Counted from the stretch's first letter, positions 25,006-34,020 are shown. The stretch: 64,000 nucleotides of DNA from an uncultured Brevibacillus sp. (GCF_947502445.1 NZ_CANMZW010000001.1:1-64000); one strand, 5' to 3'. The notes: generated by a model from the sequence alone, not told the origin. Numbers and translations are program-made.

Positions 25006-26166
25006 ATGAATGTGAATGAACAGTTCTGGAGTGCAACCGTAGAAGAGCTGAAACGCGGCTATGTGGAAAAAGAACACGACTATCTGTGCCTGTTGTGTGG
25101 GCAAACAGTAGAAAAAGGGATCATATATCCAGTAGATGAGTTCTTATACGATGCTGGTCGTTTTATGCGGCATCATATCGAGACGGAGCATGGCTCCGTT
25201 TTTGATCATTTGAGCAGGCTTGATAAACGATTGACAGGCTTGTCCGATCATCAAACGAGTCTCTTGCGCTTGTTTTATCAAGGAAAAAATGATAGCGAAG
25301 TACAGGCGGAAATGGGGATCGGAAGTGCATCCACGATCCGAAATCACCGTTTTGCCTTAAAAGAAAAGGAACGTCAAGCAAAGGTGTTTCTGGTCATGAT
25401 GGAGCTGCTTCGAGAAACAGATAAACAAACCTCCTTCTCGTCAGCGTCGGGAGTAAAAAGCAGTAAGGCGTCGAAGGAACTTCCAGACTCATCCGCAGTA
25501 GCAACGGAAAAGGAAGCGGCAGTGCTTGCAAGCAAGTACTTCCCGGAAGGAACAGACGGTCCATTGGCTAGTTTTCCGCGCAAGCATAAGCATCGACTGT
25601 TTGTTTTGAGGCAGATTGCCGAGCGATTCGATCCCGAGCGCTTTTACAATGAAAAAGAAGTAAATGCGATTCTCGAAGCGATTTATGCTGATCATGTTAC
25701 GTTGCGCAGATATTTAATCGATTATGCATTGCTAGATAGAAAGCCGGATGGCAGCCAATATTGGGTGAACGAGCAGGAACCAAGTGAGGAACAGGAGGTA
25801 GCACCGATGAATCGAAAACAAGAGCTGAAGCAGATGTATAAAGAAGTGAAGACCGAAGCAGGCGTCTATCAAATAAAAAATACGAAGAACGAGAAAATCT
25901 TTGTCACGAGCAGCCGTAACCTAAAGACCATGAACGGAAAGAAATTCATGCTACAGCATGGCTCGCATACAAACCGTGCCTTGCAAAAAGAGTGGAATGA
26001 ATTTGGACCGGAAGCATTTGAATTTGAGGTGCTTGAGGTATTGGAGAAAAAAGATGTGCCTTTCTTTGATGAGGCGGATGAGTTAGAAAAATTGGAAGAC
26101 AAATGGCTGGAAAAACTCACTCCTTATGGTGAGCGCGGATACAATCAGGAGAAAAAACGAAAATAG
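25006..26166 (+). CDS. HTH-DUF2087-GIY-YIG fusion protein, 386 aa
   Basis: Three modules are visible. Residues about 70-125 (LSDHQTSLLRLFYQGKNDSE then EMGIGSASTIRNHRFALKEK) are a LuxR-like helix-turn-helix preceded by a CxxC pair (CLLCG). Residues about 185-250 (FPRKHKHRLFVLRQIAERF then NEKEVNAIL and RRYLIDYALLDRKPDG) are a DUF2087 domain. Residues about 285-380 start with EAGVYQIKNTKNEKIFVTSS and resemble a GIY-YIG endonuclease fold. In that fold the usual GIY/YIG tyrosines are partly kept (GVYQI, IFV), so catalysis is doubtful. It is probably a DNA-binding regulator or a nuclease with its own targeting domain. The start at 25006 is chosen because the longer reading overlaps the preceding terminator. 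Confidence 0.75.
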   Translation: MNVNEQFWSATVEELKRGYVEKEHDYLCLLCGQTVEKGIIYPVDEFLYDAGRFMRHHIETEHGSVFDHLSRLDKRLTGLSDHQTSLLRLFYQGKNDSEVQAEMGIGSASTIRNHRFALKEKERQAKVFLVMMELLRETDKQTSFSSASGVKSSKASKELPDSSAVATEKEAAVLASKYFPEGTDGPLASFPRKHKHRLFVLRQIAERFDPERFYNEKEVNAILEAIYADHVTLRRYLIDYALLDRKPDGSQYWVNEQEPSEEQEVAPMNRKQELKQMYKEVKTEAGVYQIKNTKNEKIFVTSSRNLKTMNGKKFMLQHGSHTNRALQKEWNEFGPEAFEFEVLEVLEKKDVPFFDEADELEKLEDKWLEKLTPYGERGYNQEKKRK

Positions 26167-26190
26167 GCTGCCGATGGGCAGTCTTTTTTC
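26166..26190 (+). terminator. Terminator after the fusion gene
   Basis: GGCTGCC and GGGCAGTC form a short stem directly after the stop codon, followed by six T. Confidence 0.7.
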
Positions 26191-26211
26191 ATTCAGTCGG
26201 AGATCTGCCCT

Positions 26212-26520
26212 CTACCTGTCAAGTAAGCCAAAGCGTTCTAGCTGATCCCACTGTCCTTCCAGCTGCAAAATTTCCTTTTGGCGAGGACCAAGCAGATCAA
26301 AATGGGGGAAAGGAGGGCGGTCATGAATGTAAACGGGATTCAGTCCATGTGCGTGGCACCATTCCGTTAATCGTTGACGGTTCGCGCAGCCTACCTTTGT
26401 GACTGTTTTTACCCCTGGGAAGCGTGGATCGAGCCAGTAATGCGTCAAAAAAGCGACCTCTTCCCGGATTACCGCCTGCTTCCACTTGTTCAATTCCTCT
26501 CTCGTTATCCCGAATGCCAA
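26212..26520 (-). CDS. Conserved-looking hypothetical protein, 102 aa
   Basis: A TTG start at 26520 is supported by AAGGA about 9 bases upstream. The product (AFGITREELNKWKQAVIREE, then FLTHYWLDPRFPGVKTVTKV) is soluble, with an N-terminal amphipathic helix and several W, H and C residues (CANRQRLTEWCHAHG). I have the impression of a small protein shared by Bacillales but cannot name it. It lies between the fusion gene and gerQ, with no clear partner. Confidence 0.65.
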   Translation of the reverse strand: MAFGITREELNKWKQAVIREEVAFLTHYWLDPRFPGVKTVTKVGCANRQRLTEWCHAHGLNPVYIHDRPPFPHFDLLGPRQKEILQLEGQWDQLERFGLLDR

Positions 26521-26590
26521 TGCTCGTCATCCTTTTTCCGCTTTTATTTTCGTGCTCTCTATTATAACAAAGATCAGGACACACGAAAGA

Positions 26591-26627
26591 GGCAGCCTTT
26601 CTTCAATGAAAGAGAAGAAAGGCTGCC
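26591..26627 (-). terminator. Terminator after gerQ
   Basis: GGCAGCCTTTCTTC and its exact 14-base complement flank a 9-base loop just beyond the gerQ stop codon. Confidence 0.75.
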
Positions 26628-26639
26628 TACAAGCGGTAT

Positions 26640-27089
26640 TTAGCGAATACCTTGTGGGAGAGTTGGGGGAATGTAGTTCAATTCCTCATCTGCTGTAATA
26701 TAGTCCGTATTAACCATGAGAAGCAGATAACGTTTTCCTGTTTGAGGATCGCTCAAAATGATATGGTCGCGTCCAGCCGTTTCCAGAACACCGCGGAAAA
26801 TTTTAGCGTTCCATTGGCTGTTGTTTTCAAAAGTTTGGTATACAGTAATTACTTTACCACGATTCAAACGCAAAATGTTCTCTATATACGATTCTTCTAC
26901 GAGTTGACCTGGCGTGAGGGGCGTGCCCGGAATCCAGGCGCCGCTTGGCTGCATCGGTACCAATTGCGGTTGTTGCTGTTGAGGCATTCCAAATGGCTGT
27001 TGTTGAGGCATTCCCATTGGAAATTGTGTGGATTGGTACATATCATACCCGTATTGTTGGTAAGAAGGGTATGGCATTTGTTGACTCAT
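26640..27089 (-). CDS. gerQ: Spore coat protein GerQ, 149 aa
   Basis: Coat/cortex-interface protein needed for the localisation and function of the cortex lytic enzyme CwlJ during Ca-dipicolinate germination. The N-terminal 55 residues are low-complexity and rich in Q, P, M and Y (MPQQQPFGMPQQQQPQ), substrate-like for the transglutaminase crosslinking known for GerQ. The C-terminal 90 residues (ESYIENILRLNRGKVITVYQ, VLETAGRDHIILSDP, YLLLMVNTDYITADEELNYI) are the conserved core. AAAGGAG precedes the ATG. It follows cwlJ on the same strand by 28 bases, as in Bacillus subtilis. Confidence 0.95.
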   Translation of the reverse strand: MSQQMPYPSYQQYGYDMYQSTQFPMGMPQQQPFGMPQQQQPQLVPMQPSGAWIPGTPLTPGQLVEESYIENILRLNRGKVITVYQTFENNSQWNAKIFRGVLETAGRDHIILSDPQTGKRYLLLMVNTDYITADEELNYIPPTLPQGIR

Positions 27090-27117
27090 GATGAACTCGC
27101 TCCTTTATCTATCCTTA

Positions 27118-27540
27118 CTAGTAAACGCGTGGGCATTCTGATGCTTTTGGTACGAAGAAGCAGTGTGCTTTATAGCGACCAGAGTTTTGCTGATCCCACC
27201 AGGTAGCAGGGCAATTGCCTGTCGGACGGTAAAACCATAAGGCATTCGAAGCGGGATGTGTTCGTTCTCCATTAATGGCACGCTTGGCTAGACGTTTTTC
27301 GCGATCGCGTGCTCGCTGATAAAAGTACGGCTTTTGGACGGATTCATATCCCCCAGGCGATTGATAAACCATGTCACTCATTGAACGGATATTTTTAAAG
27401 TCCAGACAATTGCCGAGAATCCGGTTCACGCCGACGTTTCCCACCATCAGCATGCCAAGCTCGCCTTCTCCTTCAGCCTCCGCACGCAGTAACCGTGCAA
27501 GTAGTGCCACGTCATTTGCGTTTGCTTTGATGACGGCCAT
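27118..27540 (-). CDS. cwlJ: Spore cortex-lytic enzyme CwlJ, 140 aa
   Basis: Cell wall hydrolase of the Hydrolase_2 / SleB-like family that degrades spore cortex peptidoglycan at germination. The catalytic glutamate lies in LLRAEAEGEGELGMLMVGNV near residue 21, and the rest (NVGVNRIL, FYQRARDREKRLAKRAI, HPASNALWFYRP, FFVPKASECP) matches CwlJ over its full length. Like CwlJ, and unlike SleB, it has no signal peptide or peptidoglycan-binding repeat. GGAGG lies 8 bases before the ATG. It is cotranscribed with gerQ; sporulation-specific expression is expected from family knowledge. Confidence 0.95.
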   Translation of the reverse strand: MAVIKANANDVALLARLLRAEAEGEGELGMLMVGNVGVNRILGNCLDFKNIRSMSDMVYQSPGGYESVQKPYFYQRARDREKRLAKRAINGERTHPASNALWFYRPTGNCPATWWDQQNSGRYKAHCFFVPKASECPRVY

Positions 27541-27636
27541 TGCTTCACCTCCTCGTAAAACTCACAATTACAATATATGGGCGACCCGCAGATGGGTGAT
27601 TGACTGGGGAAATTTTTCCGTGGGAGGAAGGCTTAG

Positions 27637-27665
27637 TTGACGTTAACGTAAACGACAGGTAAAAT
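27637..27665 (+). promoter_or_regulatory. Promoter with MerR-type palindrome
   Basis: TTGACG (27637-27642), a 17-base spacer and TAAAAT (27660-27665) form a sigma-A promoter. The palindrome TTGACGTTAACGTAAA, centred on GTTAAC, covers the -35 box and the start of the spacer. It resembles the operator described for LiuR-type MerR regulators, and the first gene of the operon encodes a MerR protein. Confidence 0.65.
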
Positions 27666-27722
27666 ATGTATAATCAGTTATTTCTGAATTTTTACTAAAC
27701 ATTTCAGGAGGATCTCCAAAAC

Positions 27723-28184
27723 ATGACCAGAGAAGATCGTGGTAGACAAGAATCATGGCCCATCTCTGCTCTTGCTCACGAATTGGATGTCAGTACCAGA
27801 ACAATACGCTATTACGAAGAGCTAGGCTTGATTTTGCCTGGTCGAACTGAGCGGGGGATCAGATTTTACAGCCGCGGGGACCGTGCGAGGCTGCGACTGA
27901 TTCTACGCGGCAAGCGCTTTGGCTTCTCACTGGATCAAATCCGCGAGATGATCGAATTGTTTGCAGAAGACCGCACTGGCTGCATGCAGCTTATGCGTAC
28001 GATTGAGTATGGGAATCAGAAGCTGGCGGAGATTGACGAGAAGATCAGCGAGCTCATGCAGCTAAGAGAAGACATTCTCGTCTACAAGCAAAGCTTTGAA
28101 CAAAAATTGCTTGAAGAGACTAGGAGGATGACGGATGAATGTAGCAGCTCTACTAGCAGCAAATGGACGGAAATTTCCGAATAA
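27723..28184 (+). CDS. MerR-family transcriptional regulator, LiuR-like, 153 aa
   Basis: Winged helix-turn-helix at residues 13-80 (ISALAHELDVSTRTIRYYEE then GIRFYSRGDRARLRLI), followed by a dimerisation coiled coil (EYGNQKLAEIDEKISELMQL). No metal-binding cysteine pair is present, in keeping with the acyl-CoA-responsive branch. GGAGGATC precedes the ATG by about 9 bases. The gene overlaps the start of the acyl-CoA synthetase by 50 bases. By context it probably represses this fatty-acid or branched-chain-acid catabolic operon through the palindrome in its own promoter. Confidence 0.87.
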   Translation: MTREDRGRQESWPISALAHELDVSTRTIRYYEELGLILPGRTERGIRFYSRGDRARLRLILRGKRFGFSLDQIREMIELFAEDRTGCMQLMRTIEYGNQKLAEIDEKISELMQLREDILVYKQSFEQKLLEETRRMTDECSSSTSSKWTEISE

Positions 28185-29699
28185 GCCAGCGTTAATTGCG
28201 GGAGACGAAGAAGTCAGCTACTCCAGGTGGAATCACGTATCTAACGGGTGGGCTTGCCATTTGCGTGAACAAGGTGTTGCGCCTGGTGATCGCGTGGTTG
28301 TGATGATGCCAAACTGTCTGGAATTTGCCTTCATGTACATGGCCGTCATTTGCTCAGGCGCGATAGTGGTCCCGATCAATGCTCGCTCGACCGAGGAGGA
28401 AGTTCGTTTTATTTGTGCGAACGCCGAGGCAAAAGCACTGGTCGTCCATGAGGCACTGGTCTCGGCAGTTAACGAGCTAGTCGAGGAAAATGGAAAGCTT
28501 GTGGCGATTAAAACCGGAAAAAGTCAGGGGAATTGGGCAGGAACGGCGGATTGGGCGTTAGATGATAGCATTTCCGATCAGCAGACTGCTCATTGTATTG
28601 ATCCTGAAGCAAACTGGGCGAGTGAAGACAGTGATGTCAGCATTTTGTATACGTCTGGTACAACGGGTCGTCCCAAGGGTGTTTTGTTTTCCCATCGCAG
28701 CTTGCTGACAGTAGCCAAAATGATGTCGATCGAAATGGGAATGACGCACCGTTCTCGGGTTTTGCAGCTTATGCCACTGAGTCATTCTGCACCTCTACAC
28801 CTCTTCTTTATCCCAGCTCTGATGCTAGGGGCAACCCAGGTTACCGCCCTCACTTTTTCACCGGAATTGCTGCTGTCTCTTGTCCAAAAGCACCAAATCA
28901 CACATTTCTTTGGAGCACCTGTCGCCTATTTATTGACGATGAAACACCCTGCATTCAACGAGTACGATCTTTCCTCTGTGGAGCGCTGGATTTATGGAGG
29001 TGCTCCCCTGTCCAAAGAAATGGCTGCACATATGGAGCAGGCCTATGGACGTGACAAGCTGACATGTGTTTATGGGTTAACAGAGGCTGGACCTACGGGA
29101 ACTTGTCTGTTCCATCGTGAATACCCCGAAAAAGTAGGAAGCATCGGCAATCGTGGTGTACTGTTTGCAGAAATCGAAGTAGTGGATGAACGCGGAGTAC
29201 AGACCGCTGCCGGTGAAGCGGGAGAAATCCGTGTGCGCGGAGAAGGAACGATGAAGGGCTACTACAAAAATCCCGAAGCGACAAGCGAGACTCTGCGAGA
29301 CAGCTGGATATATACGGGGGATATTGGGCGTGTGGATGAGGATGGATTTTTGTGGATTGTAGATCGCAAAAAGGACGTCATGATCACAGGCGGCATCAAC
29401 GTTTATCCAAAGGAAATCGAGCTGGAGCTGGAGCGTCATCCTGCGATTCAGGAGGTGGCGGTTGTTGGCTTGCCGCATCCGGAGTGGGGTGAAACGATTA
29501 CGGCGTATGTCGTTTTGCGAGCAGAAGCGGAGCCTGGACAGGATTGGAGCCTGGAGGTTCGCAGTTTTTTGGGGGGCGCCTGGCTGATTACAAGCTGCCG
29601 CGGCAAGTAGTGGTTCTCCCGGCATTGCCACGCAACTCAAGTGGAAAGGTGCTGAAGCATAGCTTGCGCGAATCACATTCATTTCAGGGAGTGGAGTAG
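28135..29699 (+). CDS. AMP-forming acyl-CoA synthetase with a frame break near the C-terminus
   Basis: Activates a carboxylic acid to its CoA thioester with ATP. The P-loop ILYTSGTTGRPKG, VYGLTEAGPTG, YTGDIGRVDEDGFLWIVDRKKD and GGINVYPKEIE are all present. The first frame stops at 29610 after an aberrant tail. The -1 frame from TTTTTTGGGGGG (about 29565-29576) reads RLADYKLPRQVVVLPAL, then PRNSSGKVLKHSLRES, the normal end of this enzyme including the catalytic lysine. It stops at 29697-29699, two bases before the next gene. The break is a one-base loss in the homopolymer, an assembly error, or -1 slippage on the in-frame heptamer T TTT TTG. The substrate is probably a fatty or branched-chain acid. 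Confidence 0.85.
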
Positions 29700-29701
29700 A
29701 T

Positions 29702-31510
29702 ATGAGCAGTCTGCAGTCTAATATTGACCGTAGGACATACAAGGGCAATATCCCTCACCCAAGAATGGCTAATGAGCAAAATTTTTACACGGCCGATCCA
29801 AATCTGGAGTACTTACTTACACGCCATTTGCCAGCCGCGATTCACGAATGGGCAAAAAGCCAGCTAACCGAGCTGGGCGCCTATGTTGCAGGTCCGATGG
29901 ATGAACGGGCAGCTTTTACCGATCGTGAGGGAAAGCCGTTTTTGCGTAAATACAACCGACTTGGCGAAGACGTTTCCGAGATCATCACGAATGAAGGCTA
30001 CAAAGAGACTGTTGCACATATATATGGGGCGGGGATCGTAAGTCATCTCTATCATCCTGTTCCTGAGCTGGGCACAACCGTACCGTATACGTACTCTTTT
30101 CTGATGGGATATTTGGTAAGTCAGACAGAGCCGGGCTTTTATTGCCCGGTGACTTTGACGATGTCTGCAGCCTATCTGATTGATCGCTATGGGGACGAGG
30201 AGCAGAAGCAGCGATATTTATCGGGTCTGACCACAAGTGATCGCACTTGCTTGTATGAAGGAGCTACATGGCTGACGGAGCGACAGGGCGGATCAGATGT
30301 AGGGGCAAATGTAACGGTGGCGCAAGCAGTTGAGGAGCGTCCAGGAGTTTATCAACTGACGGGTGAAAAATTTTTCGCGAGCAACGCAGGTGCGATGGTA
30401 GCGACTGTGCTTGCGAGAATCGACGCTGACAAGCCCGGAACAAAAGGGCTGGGACTTTTTCTCGTACCATGGATCAAGCCGAATGGGGAGAAAAACGAGA
30501 TTCAGGTCCGCCGTCTGAAGGATAAGCTCGGTGTCAATGCGGTGCCATCAGCCGAGGTACTTCTGGAAGGAGCAGAGGGCTACCTGATCGGACAGCCCGA
30601 GAATGGCTTCAAGTACATGGCAGAGGCATTGAATTTATCCCGCATCTGCAATGCAGTCGCATCTATCGGGATTATGCGCAGGGCATTGTACGAGGCACAG
30701 TATTATGCGCATGAGCGGCGTGCATTTGGCCATCCGATTGACCAGTATCCAATGGTGAGACAAATGCTCGTCCAGCTTTTGCTGGATGTCGAGGTAAGCA
30801 GTGGAGCCATTTTTGATATGCTCCAGGTTTATGATCGCTTGCAATCAGCCGAAGTGACAAAGGAAGATATAGCATTTGCACGGCTGCTCATCCCCATACT
30901 GAAATATCGCACAGGGGAGGAGGCGGTTGCGGCCGCGCACACCGCCATCGAAATTCATGGAGGGAATGGCTTCGTCGAGGAATATGTGACTCCTCGCTTG
31001 CTGCGGGATGCGCAAGTCTTGACTGTTTGGGAGGGGACCTCCAATATTTTGGCGTTGGACCTTTTGCGCGTAATGCAAAAAGAGAACGCCCATCACGTCT
31101 TTATTCAAAGGATTCGGGAGCGCGCCGCTGGCTGGAGCTACGAACTATCGAAGCCGTTTGCGCAGCTTGTGCTCGCTGAGCTCACTGTACTGGAAGAAAA
31201 TATTGCCTACCTGATGCGCCAATCGCCGGATTATTTGAGCTATAAGCTGAAGTCGCTTGCTGATCACATGGTCGATATTTATGCACTCAGCTGTATTGTG
31301 AATGAAGCTGAGGATCAGGCGGTGAATCAAGGCAACGTGCGCAAATACATTCTTGCCCGGCTTTATGCAAACAAGCATTTGCAGACGAAGCAGAAGCGAG
31401 GTATTCAGGAAGATCCGCTTCTCGATATTCACTTTTTCACCGAGCTGATGGAGTATCAACCAGTTTCTGTTGAAGCATGGGAGAGCCTGAACTCAACCAC
31501 AGTGCGGTAG
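29702..31510 (+). CDS. Acyl-CoA dehydrogenase, AidB-like, 602 aa
   Basis: FAD enzyme that introduces a double bond next to the CoA thioester. The N-terminal part is extended as in AidB-type members. The flavin-binding segments ATWLTERQGGSDVGANV, GEKFFASNAGAM and IHGGNGFVEEYVTPRLLRDA are clear, and a C-terminal helical extension of about 150 residues follows. The start lies two bases beyond the end of the synthetase, so translation is coupled. With the MerR gene it makes a three-gene operon for activation and first oxidation of an acid. The exact chain type cannot be told from sequence. Confidence 0.88.
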   Translation: MSSLQSNIDRRTYKGNIPHPRMANEQNFYTADPNLEYLLTRHLPAAIHEWAKSQLTELGAYVAGPMDERAAFTDREGKPFLRKYNRLGEDVSEIITNEGYKETVAHIYGAGIVSHLYHPVPELGTTVPYTYSFLMGYLVSQTEPGFYCPVTLTMSAAYLIDRYGDEEQKQRYLSGLTTSDRTCLYEGATWLTERQGGSDVGANVTVAQAVEERPGVYQLTGEKFFASNAGAMVATVLARIDADKPGTKGLGLFLVPWIKPNGEKNEIQVRRLKDKLGVNAVPSAEVLLEGAEGYLIGQPENGFKYMAEALNLSRICNAVASIGIMRRALYEAQYYAHERRAFGHPIDQYPMVRQMLVQLLLDVEVSSGAIFDMLQVYDRLQSAEVTKEDIAFARLLIPILKYRTGEEAVAAAHTAIEIHGGNGFVEEYVTPRLLRDAQVLTVWEGTSNILALDLLRVMQKENAHHVFIQRIRERAAGWSYELSKPFAQLVLAELTVLEENIAYLMRQSPDYLSYKLKSLADHMVDIYALSCIVNEAEDQAVNQGNVRKYILARLYANKHLQTKQKRGIQEDPLLDIHFFTELMEYQPVSVEAWESLNSTTVR

Positions 31511-31539
31511 CTTCTCTTCCTTTTTTCTGAATAAAAACG

Positions 31540-31584
31540 AAAAGCGCTCATTGCCACGATTTTAGCGGGCTTGAGCGCTTTTTA
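31540..31584. terminator. Bidirectional terminator between the acyl-CoA dehydrogenase and dedA
   Basis: AAAAGCGCTCA and its complement TGAGCGCTTTT flank about 21 bases, with T/A runs on both sides between converging genes. Confidence 0.75.
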
Positions 31585-31590
31585 GTCCCT

Positions 31591-32163
31591 TTATTTCATT
31601 GCGTAGTGCTTCCGCCGTTTGTTCCAAATGAACCAGGCGATTGCAACAAGAGCGGCTACTCCAAGCAGTGTTACCTCCAAATATTCATCTAAAAGCACCT
31701 TGGCGTGTTTTCCATAGAAATGAAACAGCGTCCCGATGAGGAAAAATTTCAGGCCTCGTCCCACGATGGCGAAAAACATCAGTTTGGTTAGCGAGTAGTT
31801 GAATACACCACTAAGCACGGTGAATACCTTGAAGGGAATAGGGGTAAAAGCGCCAATCAAGACAGCGGCATCCCCGTTTTTTGCAAACTTCTCCGTTGCC
31901 AGCACAACCCATTTTTCTGGGAGCAGCTTTTGCAAAAGTGGTTTTCCCAACCATTTTCCCAGCATGTAACCGATTGGCGCACCGAGTATCGAAGCAGTGA
32001 AGGCGACTGTAGCATATCGGAGTGCAGACCCAGGATCGATCAGACTCATCGCAATTTGCATAAAAAAAGGTGGAATTGGACTAATAAACGAGTCCAAAAA
32101 TGCCATGCCAAAAAGTCCCCATATTCCGTAATTCATGAAAAGTTGCGTTATTTGTTCGAGCAT
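31591..32163 (-). CDS. DedA/VTT-family membrane protein, 190 aa
   Basis: Integral membrane protein of the DedA (VTT/SNARE-associated) family; members translocate lipids such as undecaprenyl phosphate or phosphatidylethanolamine, and the function of this one is unassigned. It has about five hydrophobic stretches. FLDSFISPIPP near residue 25, GAPIGYMLGKWLGKP and IGAFTPIPFKVFTVLSGVF carry the family's conserved charged and proline positions. ATG at 32163 fits GGAG better than the ATG two codons upstream. It converges on the acyl-CoA dehydrogenase. Confidence 0.85.
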   Translation of the reverse strand: MLEQITQLFMNYGIWGLFGMAFLDSFISPIPPFFMQIAMSLIDPGSALRYATVAFTASILGAPIGYMLGKWLGKPLLQKLLPEKWVVLATEKFAKNGDAAVLIGAFTPIPFKVFTVLSGVFNYSLTKLMFFAIVGRGLKFFLIGTLFHFYGKHAKVLLDEYLEVTLLGVAALVAIAWFIWNKRRKHYAMK

Positions 32164-32169
32164 GAGCAT

Positions 32170-32532
32170 CTCCTTACGACGTTTCCTCTCGTATACGATT
32201 ATACAGGAAAGATTCGGGTTTCTGTAGTTAGGTTATGCCTCTTTGTCCAAACAAAGACCGTTAGATGGCTCCCATATGCTGCAAAAAATCTTTCATGAAG
32301 TAAGTAACGACAATAACAGATACGGTTGCCTCCTAGGTTGGGTTACATGCTTGAAAATTTGTGAAAATGGTAATTTTGTCCCAGTTTTTATTCAGAGGCA
32401 AACGGGAATGAATGTAAATAGGATTGGTGCGGCTGTCGAATTGTGGTCGTTTAGTCCTTCGTTTTTTATTGACGCTAGGAAAGATTATCCATTAGTATAG
32501 AAAAATAGGACAAACAGCATTGGGAGGAACCC
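32170..32532. other. Intergenic stretch without a recognised gene
   Basis: About 360 bases between the divergent genes at 32163 (minus) and 32533 (plus). It must contain both promoters. Short open frames exist, but none has a ribosome binding site or a recognisable product, and I see no repeat or structured RNA. Confidence 0.5.
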
Positions 32533-32751
32533 ATGAAGACATTGGGATCGGGGAAAGTCGTATACTATGCTCCAGACGGGACCAGCTTGCAGCTATCAGG
32601 GGAAATTGACGTTCGCGGAGATCGTGTATCCGTGACGGAAATTATTTACTTCAACGGACAGCCAAATGGAGCTCGGGAAACAAATCTGCCACTCGCTCAA
32701 ACCGTAATCTACTGGGAACCAGAAGTGTATGAGTCGATCGGATTCGAATAG
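32533..32751 (+). CDS. Small hypothetical protein, 72 aa
   Basis: GGGAGGAACCC precedes the ATG, which is strong support for translation. The product (KTLGSGKVVYYAPDGTSLQL then DVRGDRVSVTEIIYFNGQPN) is predicted mostly beta-strand and acidic, with no signal peptide or cysteine. Not recognised. It is followed by a terminator and stands alone. Confidence 0.65.
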   Translation: MKTLGSGKVVYYAPDGTSLQLSGEIDVRGDRVSVTEIIYFNGQPNGARETNLPLAQTVIYWEPEVYESIGFE

Positions 32752-32774
32752 AAAAGACATTGGAATATACAGAT

Positions 32775-32804
32775 AGCCCTTGCCAGCAGCAGGGCTGTTT
32801 TTGT
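32775..32804 (+). terminator. Terminator after the 72-aa gene
   Basis: AGCCCT and AGGGCT flank a 10-base loop, followed by GTTTTTG. Confidence 0.6.
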
Positions 32805-32903
32805 TTCTGGAAGGCTTCGACGGACACCTGTGGTATAGCCGGGGTGTTTGGATTGTGATATCATGTGGAGTGGAATTTACGTATGGTACAAGGAGTGATC
32901 CTT

Positions 32904-34010
32904 ATGATCGACAACATACTGGAACGTGCCTTGAAAGGTGAGCGCTTGGGCCTAGAGGATGGCCTGGCCTTGTTCGCAAGCAACGATATTGAAAAAATTG
33001 GGCATTATGCTAACCAAGTGATGATGAAGCACCATCCTGATCCGATCGCAACATTTGTGATTAGCCGCAACGTGAACTACACAAACGTTTGTGACACGTA
33101 CTGCCGCTTTTGCGCATTTTACCGAGCTCCTGGTTCTCCAGAAGGATATGTTCTCCCAAGAGAGACCATTTTCCAAAAAATTCAGGAGACAGTAGATGTA
33201 GGCGGAACGGAAATTTTGATGCAGGGTGGAACCAATCCAAACCTGAAGCTGGATTACTACACCGATCTGCTGTGTGCGATTAAAGAGCGTTTCCCGCACA
33301 TTACCATGCACTCTCTGTCTGTTGCGGAAGTAATCAAAATTGCAGAAGTTTCCAACATGACAGTTGAGGACGTTCTGCGGGAACTGAAAGCAGCTGGACT
33401 GGATTCGTTGCCAGGTGCTGGCGGAGAAATTCTGGATGATCGCACTCGCCGGAAAATTTCGCGTCTGAAAGGCTCTTGGACGGAGTGGATTGATACACAA
33501 AAAGCGGCACACCGCGCGGGCCTGCCTGGCACAGCTACCATGGTAATCGGCTTTGGTGAGGAAATGGAAGAGCGTGTACTGTCCTTGATGCGCATTCGCG
33601 AAGCACAGGATGAAACAAACGGCTTCAAAGCGTTTATTGTGTGGACCTTCCAGCCTGACAATACCAATATGAAAGCGGTAAACAATACGCCAGAAGAGTA
33701 TCTGAAGACACTGGCAATTAGTCGACTAATGCTAGACAATGTTGAGAATTTCCAATCTTCCTGGGTGACGATGGGCCCGCATTACGGACAGCTTTCCCTG
33801 TCTTATGGAGCAAACGACTTCGGTCAAACCATGATGGAGGAAAACGTGGTATCCGCAGCAGCGTGTACACACAAGGTAAATACAAACCAAATTCTCGAGC
33901 TGATTCGCGGAGCAGGCAAAATCCCTGCACAGCGAAACACTCAGTACGACATCCTGCGCGTATTTAAAGACGGCGAGATGGCGGAGAGAGATTTTGTCAT
34001 GCAAAACTAA
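32904..34010 (+). CDS. mqnC: Cyclic dehypoxanthinyl futalosine synthase, 368 aa
   Basis: Radical SAM enzyme of the futalosine pathway to menaquinone; it cyclises dehypoxanthine futalosine. The iron-sulfur motif CDTYCRFC lies at about residues 63-70 after NVNYTNV, and MQGGTNPNLKLDYYTDL and MHSLSVAEVIKI distinguish MqnC from MqnE. AAGGAG lies 8 bases before the ATG at 32904; the longer upstream reading has no ribosome binding site. No other menaquinone gene is adjacent, so the pathway is scattered. A long hairpin terminator follows. Confidence 0.93.
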   Translation: MIDNILERALKGERLGLEDGLALFASNDIEKIGHYANQVMMKHHPDPIATFVISRNVNYTNVCDTYCRFCAFYRAPGSPEGYVLPRETIFQKIQETVDVGGTEILMQGGTNPNLKLDYYTDLLCAIKERFPHITMHSLSVAEVIKIAEVSNMTVEDVLRELKAAGLDSLPGAGGEILDDRTRRKISRLKGSWTEWIDTQKAAHRAGLPGTATMVIGFGEEMEERVLSLMRIREAQDETNGFKAFIVWTFQPDNTNMKAVNNTPEEYLKTLAISRLMLDNVENFQSSWVTMGPHYGQLSLSYGANDFGQTMMEENVVSAAACTHKVNTNQILELIRGAGKIPAQRNTQYDILRVFKDGEMAERDFVMQN

Positions 34011-34020
34011 TTAAGGTTAA

